Source of the DNA: BNWE01 sp964369545
GTDB taxonomy: Bacteria; Pseudomonadota; Alphaproteobacteria; UBA3830
DNA length: 64,000 nucleotides
Direction of reading: 5' to 3'
Assembly (NCBI GenBank): GCA_964369545.1
Contig: CAYJFA010000001.1
Coordinates: 62,001-126,000, forward strand
In this document: positions 33,757 to 43,358 of the stretch, in pieces
Layout of the letters: the number at the start of each line of letters is the position of its first letter
Position numbering within the stretch: position 1 is the first letter of the stretch
Translations under genes and position numbers: made by a program
Notes under the pieces: generated by a model
What the model was told of the DNA's origin: nothing
Seen by the model: the letters and a program-made list of their open reading frames with translations, nothing else
Databases searched by the model: none

Positions 33757-36129
33757 ATGTCTAATATCGAAGAAGATTATAATGCGAGTTCCATAAAAGT
33801 TTTAAGGGGACTAGAAGCTGTAAAAAAGCGCCCTGGAATGTACATTGGAGATACGGATGATGGCACCGGCTTGCATCATATGGTCTTTGAAGTCGTTGAT
33901 AACGCAATTGACGAATCCCTCGCCGGTCATTGTAAATTAATAAATGTAACAATTCATAAAGATGGTTCCGTGTCTGTAACCGATGATGGACGCGGTATTC
34001 CAACAGATATTCATGAGGAAGAGGGTGTTTCTGCCGCAGAAGTCATTATGACTCGCTTGCACGCTGGAGGAAAATTTGATCAGAATTCCTATAAAATTTC
34101 CGGTGGTTTACACGGTGTTGGCGTATCTGTTGTAAATGCATTATCCGATAGGCTAGATTTGCAAATCTGGCGAAATTCTAAAGAATATTTTATGAGATTT
34201 CGAGATGGTGAAGCAGAAGCTCCATTGGAGCAGATAGGAGACAATATAACAAAAACAGGCACAATGGTAAGATTTTGGCCATCCGCAACTATATTTAAAA
34301 TAACCGATTTTTCGTTCAGTACCCTTGAACATCGTTTAAGAGAATTAGCGTTTTTAAATTCAGGTGTACATATAATATTAACTGATGAACGAAAAGACGA
34401 GCCAAATATTTCAGATTTGCAATACTCTGGCGGGCTTAAAGAATTCATCAAACATCTGGATCGCAGCAAAAATCCCTTAATTGATTCTCCGGTTTATGTT
34501 TCATCAACAAAAGATGGTATCAACGTTGAAGTGGTACTTGAATGGACGGACAGTTATCACGAAACAATGCTTTGCTATACAAACAATATTCCACAATCCG
34601 ATGGAGGAACACATTTAGCAGGTTTTAGAAACGCATTGACCAGAACAGTGAACTCATATCTTGCAGCAAATCTAAAAAAAGAAAAAACGATTCCAACTGG
34701 AGACGACGCGCGTGAAGGATTAACGTGTATATTATCTGTAAAAGTTCCAAATCCTAAATTCTCATCACAAACTAAAGATAAACTAGTATCTTCAGAAGTA
34801 CGCGTAGTTGTTGAAAGTGTAGTAAACGAAGCACTTGCGATTTGGTTTGAAGAAAAACCAGCCGAGGCGAAAAAAGTTCTATCAAAAATAATAGAAGCAG
34901 CTGCTGCAAGAGAGGCAGCAAGAAAAGCCAGAGAGCTAACACGCAGAAAGAATGCTCTGGAAATATCTTCATTACCTGGAAAATTAGCAGACTGCCAAGA
35001 AAAAGATCCATCATTAAGTGAAGTTTTCATCGTAGAAGGAGACAGTGCCGGAGGAACCGCAAAACAAGGCCGAGATCGACGAACACAAGCTATATTACCA
35101 CTACGAGGGAAAATTCTTAACGTTGAAAGATCTAGGTTTGATAAAATTCTTACATCAGATCAGATAGGTACGCTCATATCTGCTCTCGGAACTGGAATCG
35201 GCGAAGATTTTGATATAGAAAAAACAAGATATCACAAAATTATCATTATGACCGACGCTGATGTCGATGGAAGTCATATTAGAACTCTTCTTTTAACATT
35301 CTTTTTTAGACATATGCGTCCCATCATCGAAAAAGGGTATCTTTATATCGCACGTCCGCCGCTTTATCGGGTAAAACGCGGAAATTCACAAGTATTTATT
35401 AGAGATGAGCAAGCTTTGGAAGAATATCTTTTAGAATCAACGGTTCCGGTTGCAATGCTCAAATTTGCACATGGAGAAGTCGTTTCCTCCAATGATATTC
35501 GGGAATTCATAATAAAAGCGGAAAAAATAAAAAATGCCGTTAATCGTATAAATAATAAAATAAATAATTCCTTTCTTTTGGAAACATTGTTGCTTCTAGG
35601 ATTACATAAAAATGCTGAGCTAGAAAAAGACACTATTATCAACCAATTGCAAAAATTCGATAATTCTAAATGGAATATGGAATCAACAGAAACGCATTAC
35701 ATATTCAATAAAACTCTGCGAAATGTTACGGAAACATTTGAAGTATCTAAAGCGGTTTTTTCCTCTCGTGATATTCAATCGTTTACAAATGAAATTGACT
35801 TATTTAAGAGCTTCTTAAATGGATTTGCTGAACTGAAAATCAAAGAAACAATAATGATTGTAAAATCTCCTATGGATTTTTTCGATAAATTCATGCAATC
35901 CGCCAAAAAAGGAATTACCATTAATCGGTATAAAGGCCTTGGAGAAATGGACGCCTCACAATTGTGGGAAACAACTATTGATCCAAACGCAAGAGTCTTG
36001 ATGCAGGTAAAAATCACTCACTTTGAAGAAATAGATGAAATTTTCTCAACATTAATGGGAGAAATTGTTGAACCGCGACGAGAATTTATCCAAGAAAATG
36101 CTTTGAATGTAACTAACTTGGACGCATAA
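33757..36129 (+). CDS. gyrB: DNA gyrase subunit B
   Basis: 790-residue ATPase subunit of gyrase. The GHKL ATPase (EVVDNAIDES, DDGRGIPTDIH, GGLHGVGVSVVNALS), transducer and Toprim block (FIVEGDSAGGTAKQGRDRRTQ, IIIMTDADVDGSHIRTLLLTF) and C-terminal YKGLGEMDASQLWETT are all intact. The ATG at 33757 was chosen for its GAGGAA ribosome site; an in-frame ATG nine codons earlier is less likely. The length with the insert near residues 560-700 is typical of proteobacterial GyrB. It is 4 nt from the PBP1a gene, so they are co-transcribed. Confidence 0.98.
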   Translation: MSNIEEDYNASSIKVLRGLEAVKKRPGMYIGDTDDGTGLHHMVFEVVDNAIDESLAGHCKLINVTIHKDGSVSVTDDGRGIPTDIHEEEGVSAAEVIMTRLHAGGKFDQNSYKISGGLHGVGVSVVNALSDRLDLQIWRNSKEYFMRFRDGEAEAPLEQIGDNITKTGTMVRFWPSATIFKITDFSFSTLEHRLRELAFLNSGVHIILTDERKDEPNISDLQYSGGLKEFIKHLDRSKNPLIDSPVYVSSTKDGINVEVVLEWTDSYHETMLCYTNNIPQSDGGTHLAGFRNALTRTVNSYLAANLKKEKTIPTGDDAREGLTCILSVKVPNPKFSSQTKDKLVSSEVRVVVESVVNEALAIWFEEKPAEAKKVLSKIIEAAAAREAARKARELTRRKNALEISSLPGKLADCQEKDPSLSEVFIVEGDSAGGTAKQGRDRRTQAILPLRGKILNVERSRFDKILTSDQIGTLISALGTGIGEDFDIEKTRYHKIIIMTDADVDGSHIRTLLLTFFFRHMRPIIEKGYLYIARPPLYRVKRGNSQVFIRDEQALEEYLLESTVPVAMLKFAHGEVVSSNDIREFIIKAEKIKNAVNRINNKINNSFLLETLLLLGLHKNAELEKDTIINQLQKFDNSKWNMESTETHYIFNKTLRNVTETFEVSKAVFSSRDIQSFTNEIDLFKSFLNGFAELKIKETIMIVKSPMDFFDKFMQSAKKGITINRYKGLGEMDASQLWETTIDPNARVLMQVKITHFEEIDEIFSTLMGEIVEPRREFIQENALNVTNLDA

Positions 36130-36133
36130 TTTA

Positions 36134-38023
36134 ATGGCTCACCGAAGGTCAAAAAAGTTTTTTAGCAATAGGAAAAATTTGACCAAACAACTGGCAGCTA
36201 TCGCTATTTTTAGTTTTGTTTTTATATTTTTTATATTTCTTTTTTTTATACATGATCTTCCGGATTTAAATAATATTGAAACAAAAGGGCGACGAGCCAG
36301 TATTGTTTTCGAATCATATGACGGAAAAACGATAGCGACATACGGAGATTTATTTCGTAATGTGGTAAAATTAGATAATCTGCCAAAACATGTCGGAAAT
36401 GCTATTATTGCAGTTGAAGATCGTAGATTTTATAAACATTGTGGAGTTGATATACTCGGTATTCTTCGAGCGATATACACTAATATTGTTCACCGCAGAA
36501 TAGTTCAAGGCGGATCTACGTTAACCCAGCAGCTTGCTAAAAATTTATTTTTATCTCCAAGCAAATCACTAAAAAGGAAAGTACAAGAATTTATTCTAGC
36601 GCTTTGGTTGGAAAAAAAATTTAACAAAAAGCAAATCCTATCCATTTATTTAAATCGTGTTTATTTTGGATCGTGTGCCTACGGAATAGACGCTGCCGCA
36701 TATCGATATTTCGGAAAAAAAGCAAAGCAGCTCACTTTATATGAATCAGCAAAACTTGCCGGCGTTTTAAAGGCACCGTCAATATACTCTCCATTTTACA
36801 ATCCAGTAAAATCGGATCAGCGCGCAGCTACTGTTTTATCATGCATGGTAGAGGCAAAGTATATAACAGAATTTGAGATGAAAGAAGCGATTTTGCAAAA
36901 AGATAATCTCAGTAAACTTTCCGTTCCAATGGATGAAAATAGATATTTTACAGACTGGGTCTTGGAGCAAGTACAAGAACTTGTCGGCACAGATGACGAA
37001 GATTTAATTGTCAGAACAACTCTCGATTCAAAATTGCAAAAAAACGCCACTTATATCATCAGAAAAACTTTAAATGAGCAAGGCTTTAAAAATAGAGCAA
37101 CGCAGATGGCTTTGGTTGCACTAGATAAAACCGGTGCGGTCAGAGCGATGGTCGGTGGACACACCTATGGCACAAGCCAATTCAATAGGACTCTTGCTGT
37201 ACGATCTTTTGGATCCATATTTAAATATTTTGTATATTTATCTGCTCTCGAAAAAGGTATGGACACTTACGATCTTGTGAGTGATATGCCGATTACCATC
37301 GGATCATGGAGTCCAAAAAACTACGGATATAACAGTATTGGAGATATTTCTCTTCTCCAAGCCTTTGTTAAATCTGTAAATACATCCACTATAAGAATTG
37401 CGCAAAAAATAGGAATGGACTATATCGTAGATAAAGCGGAGAAATTGGGAATAAAAAATGAAATTACCAATAATCTTGCTACAGTACTTGGTGCCGGTGG
37501 AACAAATTTGTTAGATATTACAGCATGTTATGGCGCAACCATGATAGATGGAATCAAAATGACCCCATTTGGAATAATAAGTATCAGAAATCAAAAAGGA
37601 AAAGTTTTATACAAAGCATATCATCAACAAAATAAAAGAGTGCTATCACCCGAAACGTGCGAAAAAATGAAAATATTAATGCATGAATCTATGGCAAGGG
37701 GCACAAGTAAAAAAGCAAATATTATGGAAATTGAATGCTTTGGAAAAACAGGTACCAGTAATGACAGTCGTGATGCAAGTTTCATTGGGTTCTCATTCCC
37801 GCTTGTAACCGGAGTTTGGGTTGGAAATGATGATAATACTCCTATGAATCAAAATATTACCGGAGGAACCTTACCGGCGGTAACCTGGAGAGAATTCATG
37901 ATGACAGCATTCGGTCTTCAAAAATCTGTGCAGGAGATTGAAATTGATCAAAAACAAAACTCTGATAACGTAAAAGTAAAAAAACCACGTAAGAAAATAA
38001 TTGATCTTTTAAAAAAGATTTAG
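36134..38023 (+). CDS. Class A penicillin-binding protein 1A
   Basis: 629-residue bifunctional peptidoglycan synthase. One N-terminal membrane helix is followed by the GT51 glycosyltransferase with VEDRRFYKHCGVD and GGSTLTQQLAKNLFL. The transpeptidase has SIFK (the SxxK nucleophile, in RSFGSIFKYF where relatives usually read RQPGSxFKPF), KSVN (SxN) and FGKTGTS (KTG). All active-site motifs are present. It is shorter than E. coli PBP1a, lacking the large insertion. It follows gyrB by 4 nt, an unusual but tight coupling. Confidence 0.95.
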   Translation: MAHRRSKKFFSNRKNLTKQLAAIAIFSFVFIFFIFLFFIHDLPDLNNIETKGRRASIVFESYDGKTIATYGDLFRNVVKLDNLPKHVGNAIIAVEDRRFYKHCGVDILGILRAIYTNIVHRRIVQGGSTLTQQLAKNLFLSPSKSLKRKVQEFILALWLEKKFNKKQILSIYLNRVYFGSCAYGIDAAAYRYFGKKAKQLTLYESAKLAGVLKAPSIYSPFYNPVKSDQRAATVLSCMVEAKYITEFEMKEAILQKDNLSKLSVPMDENRYFTDWVLEQVQELVGTDDEDLIVRTTLDSKLQKNATYIIRKTLNEQGFKNRATQMALVALDKTGAVRAMVGGHTYGTSQFNRTLAVRSFGSIFKYFVYLSALEKGMDTYDLVSDMPITIGSWSPKNYGYNSIGDISLLQAFVKSVNTSTIRIAQKIGMDYIVDKAEKLGIKNEITNNLATVLGAGGTNLLDITACYGATMIDGIKMTPFGIISIRNQKGKVLYKAYHQQNKRVLSPETCEKMKILMHESMARGTSKKANIMEIECFGKTGTSNDSRDASFIGFSFPLVTGVWVGNDDNTPMNQNITGGTLPAVTWREFMMTAFGLQKSVQEIEIDQKQNSDNVKVKKPRKKIIDLLKKI

Positions 38024-39298
38024 TTAAACTTCTCTTTTTTCTATTAAAAAATAATTATTATCCATTAATCGTTCCATAAAAAAGTATTCTCCAATTCTAT
38101 TACAATGGTTACAAACTGCAATCCACTGTTTTTCTTCATTGCCACATTCTTTACATCTCCAAATGAAATCTATATGCTTTGTTGATAAAGGATTCGACAG
38201 AATATCAATAGCAGCCTGAGGCTTGGGATCGTCCAGTAAGTTAGCTGAAGTCACTAACTTTTCCGCAATAAAATCATATTTTTCTTTATTATATGCTTTC
38301 AGAAAATGATGAAACGCTATTTGCATCATTCCTTTTTGCATGGCGATTTTTGCAAATTCAAAATATACTATCCATGAATCCGGAGCTTCTTCCATTATTT
38401 TTTCTGCTAATTTTAATCTATCTGAAATATCAAGAAGTTCTCCACATGAAATGTACTTATCATATAGCTCCAATGTCGGTTGATGCTGGAATGATTTCAG
38501 CAAAATCTTTCGTGCATCCTTATACTCTCCGTTTACACATAAAATATCCGCATATTGGATTGCGGTTTCTGCCAATTCCGGCGCTAACTTAAGCGCCTTT
38601 TTTAACAAATCGATATTTTTATTTGCAATTCCCTCTTCCGAATAAATAATGGCTTCGACAAATCTCCCTTTTTTTGTATTTTTGATGGAACGTATGTGTT
38701 TTTTTGCTTCATTAAAATTCTTATTTTTTAACGAAATTGCTATTGCTTGGAAAATAAGCTCCAAAGCATGAGGAGAAACCTTCAAAATCGTATTTATAGC
38801 GTTCAATGCGTCATTTTCTGATTTGTCGACGACAGCCATTTTGCACAAACTGTAAGCACCTAAGGCCGTGCCTTTTTCTCGAGTACATAGTTCATAAAAG
38901 ATAGATTTAGCGTTATGATGCTCGTTTTTTAACAGCATCAATTGTCCTTCAATCCAAGAGATTAATGGAATATTTCCAAGATGCTTCTGTGCTTTTTTGA
39001 TGTTTTTTTCTGCTAATGATTTGTCTTTTAATAAGATCCCAGAAAATGCCAGTTGAAGATTGTCTATGCCTTTTTCATAAGATGGCTTTCCACGGAAAAA
39101 CGCAAAAATTCTATTTATTAATTTTGAGGCTCCATTATACATATAAACCAAAATTATTAAAGCCAAAACAATGACTGCTATGTGCATATCAATTGTTTTG
39201 TTCGCAATATTTATAGTTATACTTCCGCCAAAATATATCGCGGCACATAATATTGAAAAAAATACAGTAAATTTCAAAAATGAAAACAGATTAGACAT
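38024..39298 (-). CDS. HemY-like membrane TPR protein
   Basis: 424 residues with two N-terminal membrane helices (FTVFFSILCAAIYFGG and IAVIVLALIILVYMY), then TPR-like helices through about residue 360. The C-terminus has a zinc-ribbon, CKECGNEEKQWIAVCNHC. This is the alphaproteobacterial HemY arrangement (annotated as a haem-biosynthesis-associated protein, exact role unclear). Its start overlaps the stop of the upstream Mic60-like gene by one base (TAATG), as in other alphaproteobacteria where mic60 precedes hemY. Convergent with the PBP1a gene. Confidence 0.82.
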   Translation of the reverse strand: MSNLFSFLKFTVFFSILCAAIYFGGSITINIANKTIDMHIAVIVLALIILVYMYNGASKLINRIFAFFRGKPSYEKGIDNLQLAFSGILLKDKSLAEKNIKKAQKHLGNIPLISWIEGQLMLLKNEHHNAKSIFYELCTREKGTALGAYSLCKMAVVDKSENDALNAINTILKVSPHALELIFQAIAISLKNKNFNEAKKHIRSIKNTKKGRFVEAIIYSEEGIANKNIDLLKKALKLAPELAETAIQYADILCVNGEYKDARKILLKSFQHQPTLELYDKYISCGELLDISDRLKLAEKIMEEAPDSWIVYFEFAKIAMQKGMMQIAFHHFLKAYNKEKYDFIAEKLVTSANLLDDPKPQAAIDILSNPLSTKHIDFIWRCKECGNEEKQWIAVCNHCNRIGEYFFMERLMDNNYFLIEKREV

Positions 39299-39927
39299 TA
39301 TTCTTCTTTAATAGATGAAAGTACATATCCAGACACTTCCAGCAATTTTCGATAATCAATTTTCTTAATTCGAACAACTTTCCGCAAATATCTTTTGCAA
39401 GTATCAATAATATTATCCTTTTCGGTTTCAATATTTGAAATAACATCTACACCTTTTGTAAGATCATTCACGATTGCAATGAGTTCGTTATCATAATGAA
39501 ATAATACATTAAAAGCTTCCAACTCTTTTCCGAACTCCTCACTTGCTTCCATTTTTTCTTTCAGAGCAAGCCATGTTTTCCACTTTTTTCTAAATTCCAT
39601 TTTTTTACAGTATGTACATATAACATTTTCATCTTTAATAACAATCTTAGACACCTCAGTTTTCAAGGATGATACATCATTCTTCAAACTCAAAACACTT
39701 AAATCATAACCTTTTTTGCTTTCTTCTATAGCATGTAAAGTTTCAGCTTTGTTGTCTTCAGAAATTTTGGATAAATTATGCTTATTGAAAAAATGTTCCC
39801 CAACAGCACATAAAATCACAAGCACAATCGTAAAAAACGCGTAACAAAATTTGCATTTATGATTCGAGCAGCATTTCTTAGATTCACTCTCAACATTTTG
39901 CTCTGAACTAATACTTTTCTTTTTCAA
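39298..39927 (-). CDS. Truncated Mic60/mitofilin-like protein
   Basis: 209 residues: a Cys-rich N-terminus (KKCCSNHKCKFCYAFF), one membrane helix (YAFFTIVLVILCAVGEHFF), a short coiled coil, and a C-terminal stretch EFGKELEAFNVLFHYDNELI followed by GVDVISNIETEKDN that matches the mitofilin-signature pattern (FxxELxxL, then a Gly-Val turn, then an aromatic/helical end). Typical alphaproteobacterial Mic60 is 350-450 residues; here the coiled coil is much reduced. Position directly upstream of hemY supports the assignment. Mic60 shapes inner-membrane invaginations; whether this short form does is unknown. Confidence 0.6.
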   Translation of the reverse strand: MKKKSISSEQNVESESKKCCSNHKCKFCYAFFTIVLVILCAVGEHFFNKHNLSKISEDNKAETLHAIEESKKGYDLSVLSLKNDVSSLKTEVSKIVIKDENVICTYCKKMEFRKKWKTWLALKEKMEASEEFGKELEAFNVLFHYDNELIAIVNDLTKGVDVISNIETEKDNIIDTCKRYLRKVVRIKKIDYRKLLEVSGYVLSSIKEE

Positions 39928-39945
39928 AGATCACCTCTCTTCTAT

Positions 39946-41436
39946 TTATTCGGCAAGAAGCTTTGTCAATATATTGTTCAATATCTGAGGATTCGCCTTG
40001 CCTTCCGTTTTTTTCATCGCCTGACCTATAAAAAATCCAAATAATTTTTCTTTACCATTTTTATATTCAACAACTTTATTCTGATTTTCAGATAACACCT
40101 CTCGTAATGATTCTTCAATAGCGTCAGTTGATGTAATTTGCTTCATGCCAGATTCATCTACTATTATAGATGGAGATTTTTGCGTATTCCACATTATTTC
40201 AAGCACTTCTTTTGCAATTTTTCCGGAAATCACGTCTGTTTTTATCAGCATAACAAGCTCGCCTAGATGCTCCGGAGAAATATTGCTTTCTGTTATATTT
40301 TTTCCATTTTTATTTAGTAACGCAAATAACTCTCCAATCATCCAATTAGAAAGCATTTTCGCAAAATCTTTATCAACCTCATTATCAACACTGCTCAACG
40401 CATGTTCGTAAAAATCTGCGATTTCCATTTCCGAAGAAATAAGCGAAGCATCATAATGCGGAAGATCTAATTCTCGCTGAAATCGCTCCGTTTTTATATC
40501 TGGCAATTCAGGGATAGTTTTTCGTATAGTCTCGATCCTTGATTCATCTAAAATTAAGGGGGGTAAATCCGGCTCTGGAAAATATCTATAATCTTGAGCA
40601 TCTTCTTTCGTTCGCATTGTATGAGTTTTCCCCGTCGAACAATCAAATAATCGTGTTTCCTGCTCGATTACTCCCCCGGATTCAATAACATCAATCTGCC
40701 GTTCAATTTCAAATTTAATTGCTGTCGCTATAAACTTTATAGAATTGACATTCTTTACTTCCACCCTGGTACCAAATTCCGTACCTGGTTTATGAACGGA
40801 AACATTTACGTCAGCACGCATGCTGCTTTCTTCCATATTCCCATCGCAGGTTTTCAAATATCTCAATATGGATCGCAACTTTCGTAAAAAAATTGCAGCC
40901 TCTTCCGCGTTTCGCATATCCGGTTTGGTTACGATTTCCATAAGCGCGATCCCAGCGCGGTTTAAGTCAATAAACGATTTATTTGGACTTTGATCGTGAA
41001 TGCTTTTTCCAGCGTCTTGCTCTATATGAATGCGTTCGAGATTTATCCTTTTAATGCTGCCATTTTCTTTTTCAACATCGACATAACCGCCAGTAACAAT
41101 TGGATGATTAAATTGAGAAATTTGATATCCAAACGGCAAATCTGCATAAAAATAATTTTTTCTGTCGAAAAAAGATACTAGATTGATTTTTCCATTTAAT
41201 CCTAATCCTGTTTTTATAGCCTGATCTATGCAAAATGAATTAATTACCGGTAACACACCCGGCAACGCAGCATCAACAAAAGAAACATTCTCATTGGGCG
41301 CACCGCCAAACGTCGTAGATGCACTGGAGAATAACTTTGAATTCGATATTATTTGCGCGTGAACCTCAAGTCCTATAACAACTTCCCATTTTCCAGTAGC
41401 TGTTTCCACATATTCTTCTGTATCTTTAATATGCAT
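39946..41436 (-). CDS. gatB: Aspartyl/glutamyl-tRNA amidotransferase subunit B
   Basis: 496-residue kinase/tRNA-binding subunit of GatCAB, which amidates misacylated Glu-tRNA-Gln and/or Asp-tRNA-Asn. WEVVIGLEVHAQ, YFYADLPFGYQISQ, IHIEQDAGKSIHD and DLNRAGIALMEIVTKPDMR are family-specific. A C-terminal YqeY-like tail (GFFIGQAMKKTEGKANPQ) is present. Its ATG overlaps the gatA stop by one base, giving strict coupling. gatC was not found beside gatA here. Confidence 0.97.
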   Translation of the reverse strand: MHIKDTEEYVETATGKWEVVIGLEVHAQIISNSKLFSSASTTFGGAPNENVSFVDAALPGVLPVINSFCIDQAIKTGLGLNGKINLVSFFDRKNYFYADLPFGYQISQFNHPIVTGGYVDVEKENGSIKRINLERIHIEQDAGKSIHDQSPNKSFIDLNRAGIALMEIVTKPDMRNAEEAAIFLRKLRSILRYLKTCDGNMEESSMRADVNVSVHKPGTEFGTRVEVKNVNSIKFIATAIKFEIERQIDVIESGGVIEQETRLFDCSTGKTHTMRTKEDAQDYRYFPEPDLPPLILDESRIETIRKTIPELPDIKTERFQRELDLPHYDASLISSEMEIADFYEHALSSVDNEVDKDFAKMLSNWMIGELFALLNKNGKNITESNISPEHLGELVMLIKTDVISGKIAKEVLEIMWNTQKSPSIIVDESGMKQITSTDAIEESLREVLSENQNKVVEYKNGKEKLFGFFIGQAMKKTEGKANPQILNNILTKLLAE

Positions 41437-42890
41437 TATGCCACCTCTTTCAACGATGGAAAATTCGCATTTTTTTCTATAACATCGCCGATTTGTATTA
41501 AAGTTTCTTCTTTAAATCTCGGAGCCATTAATTGTAGACCTAAAGGGCGATCAAGTTTATCAAGGCATATAGGAACTGAAATTCCAGGTAATCCTGCTAT
41601 ATTCGCCATTACAGTCAATACGTCATTCAAATACATTGTGACTGGATCCTTTGGCTCTTCACCGAAAGCAAACGCGCTAGTAGGAGTTGTGGGTGTCAAA
41701 ATCGCATCAACATTTTCGAATGCCATTGAAAAATCCTGCCTTATTAATTTCTGAACCCTTAGAGCTTGAATATAATATGCATCATAGTATCCCGCTGATA
41801 AAACATAAGTTCCGATCAGAATTCTGGTTTTTACTTCTTCCCCAAATCCTTGTTCTCTTGTCATTTCGTACATTTCATCGAGAGATTTTGCACCTTCCGC
41901 ACGAAATCCATAGCGAACACCATCGAACCTCGCCAAATTTGCTGAAGCCTCAGCTGGCTGAATAATATAATAAGTAGGTAATGCATATTGTGAGTGTGGA
42001 AGTGAAATATGAACGATCTCTGCGCCAGCGTTCCTCAGTATATCAATTCCTTTTCTCCACGAATCCTCAATTTCCGATGACATTCCTTTCACATGGCACT
42101 CTTTTGGAATACCGATTTTCATTCCCTTTATCGATTTTCCAATGAATGATTCGTAATCAGGAATATCTTCCTTTGCTGAAGTTGAATCTTTTTCGTCATA
42201 TCCAGCAATAACTTTTAGGAAAATCGCAGCATCTCTGACTGTTTTGGTCATCGGACCGCCTTGATCAAGAGACGAAGATAGAGCTATCATACCAAACCTA
42301 GAGCATCTTCCATAGGTCGGTTTTAATCCTACAATCCCGCTAAATGCAGCCGGTTGTCTGATGGATCCACCCGTATCAGACCCCGTTGCCGCAATACAAA
42401 GATGTCCAGCCACAGCGGCAGCAGAACCTCCTGACGATCCACCTGGAATTAATTTTTTATCTTTACTCCAAGGACTAATCACCTTTCCATAGGAGCTTGT
42501 GATATTGGCCGACCCCATCGCAAATTCGTCCATATTTGTTTTTCCGAGAAATACGCTGCCTGCATCCAATAATTTCTGAGTTATTGCAGACTCATACGGC
42601 GGAATAAAATTGTATAACATTTTGGATGCCGCGGTAGTTTTAATTCCCTTTGTTAAAAACAAGTCTTTTATTGCGAGGGGAATTCCTTCCAATTCGCCAC
42701 CCATCCCATTTGCTATTTTTGTATCAGATTTGGCAGCGGATTGGAGTGCTTGCTCACGGCATACAGTAATAAAAGCATTTAATTTCTCAAATTTTTCAAT
42801 TCTATCAAGGAAACATTTTGTTAATTCAACTGATGAAAACTTTTTATTTAAAAGTCCTTTTTTCGCTTCAAAAATAGATAAAGTATGCAT
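41436..42890 (-). CDS. gatA: Aspartyl/glutamyl-tRNA amidotransferase subunit A
   Basis: 484-residue amidase-signature subunit that releases ammonia from glutamine. The catalytic Lys (IPLAIKDLFLTKG) and the two serines of GGSSGGSAAAVAGHL and GSDTGGSIRQPAAF are present. The MDEFAMGS and PLGLQLMAP blocks are standard. It is the first gene of gatA-gatB here; no gatC-like frame occurs in the 190 nt upstream. Together with aspS and gltX in this window it points to indirect charging of tRNA-Gln and perhaps tRNA-Asn. Confidence 0.97.
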   Translation of the reverse strand: MHTLSIFEAKKGLLNKKFSSVELTKCFLDRIEKFEKLNAFITVCREQALQSAAKSDTKIANGMGGELEGIPLAIKDLFLTKGIKTTAASKMLYNFIPPYESAITQKLLDAGSVFLGKTNMDEFAMGSANITSSYGKVISPWSKDKKLIPGGSSGGSAAAVAGHLCIAATGSDTGGSIRQPAAFSGIVGLKPTYGRCSRFGMIALSSSLDQGGPMTKTVRDAAIFLKVIAGYDEKDSTSAKEDIPDYESFIGKSIKGMKIGIPKECHVKGMSSEIEDSWRKGIDILRNAGAEIVHISLPHSQYALPTYYIIQPAEASANLARFDGVRYGFRAEGAKSLDEMYEMTREQGFGEEVKTRILIGTYVLSAGYYDAYYIQALRVQKLIRQDFSMAFENVDAILTPTTPTSAFAFGEEPKDPVTMYLNDVLTVMANIAGLPGISVPICLDKLDRPLGLQLMAPRFKEETLIQIGDVIEKNANFPSLKEVA

Positions 42891-43095
42891 TACAAAAAAT
42901 CCCAGAAATAAATTTTAGACAATATTCAATTTAATATCACACATACTAGAGGATTTTTTTCAAAAAATAAAGTAACGGAGTTTAGTTACGCAATATATCA
43001 ACAACCTTACCAAAAAAATATTTTTAAAATTTTTATTGTTTTGATAACTATTTTAAATAAAATTAAAAATAATCTTTATAAAAATGGAGGATAAT

Positions 43096-43305
43096 TTGAA
43101 GAAGATAATAATTGGACTGATTTCGACATCTGCTTTAATATTTATTGAGTCTCATGGAATGCAAAGGACAGAAAATCAGCGCCAAGATAGGCGACAGCAC
43201 ATGCGCGATCTCCAAATCCAACAAGAAAAAGATATAAAACAAGCGCTAAAAAAGAAAGATAAACGACCTATAAAGAAGAAAGACAAATTAATCCTACGAC
43301 GCTAA
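43096..43305 (+). CDS. Small exported basic protein
   Basis: 69 residues. GGAGG (43086-43090) lies 5 nt before TTG 43096, which therefore is the better start than the ATG at 43084 that overlaps that site. The signal peptide KKIIIGLISTSALIFIESHG is followed by Met, then a strongly basic Arg/Lys/Gln-rich mature part (DLQIQQEKDIKQALKKKDKR). No family recognised. It shares the 'small residue then Met' cleavage pattern with other exported proteins here. Lies alone, followed by a terminator-like hairpin. Confidence 0.55.
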   Translation: MKKIIIGLISTSALIFIESHGMQRTENQRQDRRQHMRDLQIQQEKDIKQALKKKDKRPIKKKDKLILRR

Positions 43306-43322
43306 AAAATTAAGATTTTATG

Positions 43323-43353
43323 AAAAAGGGGCACAGCCGATATAAAGCTGTGC
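43323..43353 (-). terminator. Rho-independent terminator of the GT-C gene
   Basis: On the minus strand GCACAGC (43353-43347) pairs with GCTGTGC (43337-43331) and is followed by CCCTTTTT (43330-43323). It begins 5 nt beyond the glycosyltransferase stop codon. The plus-strand side has only a weak T-tract, so it may serve the small exported gene in part. Confidence 0.8.
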
Positions 43354-43358
43354 TTGAC

